Shown here one piece after another: positions 26,347 to 26,805 of a stretch of 26,805 nucleotides of DNA. Below the pieces are notes generated by a model that was not told where the DNA came from, made no database searches, and saw nothing but the letters and a program-made list of their open reading frames with translations. This DNA comes from Cladosporium sp. IMV 00045 (Eukaryota; Ascomycota; Dothideomycetes; Cladosporiales; Cladosporiaceae). Each line of letters starts with the position of its first letter. Positions within the stretch are counted from its first letter, which is position 1. The stretch covers positions 1 to 26,805 of the forward strand of contig MSJI02000349.1 in assembly GCA_001931905.2 (NCBI GenBank), written 5' to 3'. Made by a program: the position numbers and the translations under genes.

Positions 26347-26805
26347 TCACCGCGACAACGTCGGCTTATTCCTCAGATTCACACTCGGCGGCGGACCCTG
26401 CCCCTCCCCACCGCCCCAAATCCCATCCTCAACCCCAGACACCGGATAGGGCAAATTGCGCCTCAAATCGCCCATATTCACAAACGTGGCGGGGCCATTG
26501 CCGCCGCTGACGACGCGCGGGCTGGGAAGCGTGGGCGAGACGGGGCTGATGCCCGTGCTTGGCGCGTTGGTGTTGGTGTCGTCGGGGTAGGGGAGGGGGG
26601 TTTTGGGCGGGAGGGGTGGGGGGCCGGTTGGTGGGGGGACTGGAGGTGCGGTGGTTGGCGGTGGAGAGTAGTCGAATGAGGGCCGGGGTGGGGGGTAGGT
26701 TGGGCTTTGTTGGTAGGTGGGGGCGGTGGCGGTGCTGGGGTTGCGGGAGTGGTAGTTGTGGGAGTAGTGGTGGTGGTTGTTTTGGGGTTGGCTGTTTTGG
26801 TGGCG
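26347..26805 (-). CDS. C-terminal part of a proline-rich protein, 5' end outside the window
   Basis: The minus-strand frame is open from the right edge (26805) to a TGA at 26347-26349, giving 152 residues of a longer protein. It starts with a Gln/Asn/His-rich stretch, then Pro/Tyr/Thr-rich text (PTYPPPRPSFDYSPPP) and a PPLPPKTPLPYP segment that resembles an SH3-binding ligand. The end looks more conserved: ATFVNMGDLRRNLPYPVSG and a final NLRNKPTLSR. I do not recognise the family. The SH3-type motif would fit an actin, endocytic or signalling adaptor, but this is inference. The codon pattern across 153 codons with no stop, and its sensible C-terminus, support it being real. Confidence 0.6.
   Translation of the reverse strand, partial: RHQNSQPQNNHHHYSHNYHSRNPSTATAPTYQQSPTYPPPRPSFDYSPPPTTAPPVPPPTGPPPLPPKTPLPYPDDTNTNAPSTGISPVSPTLPSPRVVSGGNGPATFVNMGDLRRNLPYPVSGVEDGIWGGGEGQGPPPSVNLRNKPTLSR

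Noticed and set aside
26156..26449. Plus-strand Lys/Pro-rich frame near the right edge
   Set aside because: Reads through an A-rich 3' UTR and the antisense of the proline-rich gene.

Overview
The window looks like ordinary nuclear DNA of a filamentous ascomycete. Genes are compact, introns are short (55 to 138 bases) with fungal donor, branch (CTAAC-type) and acceptor signals, intergenic DNA is about 0.3 to 2.7 kb, and the recognisable proteins are eukaryotic housekeeping ones. The style of the proteins (small secreted cysteine protein, spherulin-type cupin, low-complexity Q/P/S-rich proteins) suggests Pezizomycotina, perhaps Dothideomycetes; that class-level placement is inference only.

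Layout, left to right. (1) 870-1368, plus: two-exon gene for a small secreted four-cysteine protein, an effector-like candidate. (2) 1721-4150, minus: four-exon WD40 protein of the DCAF11/WDR23 type, a predicted CUL4-DDB1 ubiquitin-ligase substrate receptor. (3) 4706-7525, minus: large single-exon membrane protein with a long disordered N-terminus, one membrane segment and an EGF-like cysteine cluster. (4) 7526-10176: long gene-poor stretch with a possible frameshifted minus-strand gene relic near 8789-9075. (5) 10177-11103, plus: two-exon protein with a degenerate WW domain, a glycine-zipper segment and repeated amphipathic helices. Its intron is a multiple of three and stop-free. (6) 11665-12552, minus: secreted cupin of the spherulin-1A/germin type. 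(7) 13887-about 14615, minus: unrecognised acidic/basic, probably nuclear protein with an unresolved 5' end. (8) 15810-19589, plus: three-exon alpha subunit of coatomer (COPI). (9) 20777-22624, minus: disordered protein whose C-terminal domain faintly resembles that of NFKBIL1. (10) 23507-25599, minus: two-exon protoporphyrinogen oxidase (HEM14, haem synthesis). (11) 26347-26805, minus: C-terminal part of a proline-rich protein running off the right edge.

The genes do not form a pathway cluster. Haem synthesis (mitochondrion), COPI traffic (Golgi) and CUL4 ubiquitination are unrelated housekeeping functions, and the rest are lineage-type proteins of unknown role. No rRNA, tRNA, transposon with intact coding capacity, or CRISPR array was seen. 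I found no convincing new multi-gene system. The most unusual items are the WW/glycine-zipper protein with a readable intron coding for a hydrophobic segment, the EGF-like membrane protein, the NFKBIL1-like tail, and the frameshifted relic. Splice sites were chosen by eye from reading frame and consensus and have not been tested against transcripts.
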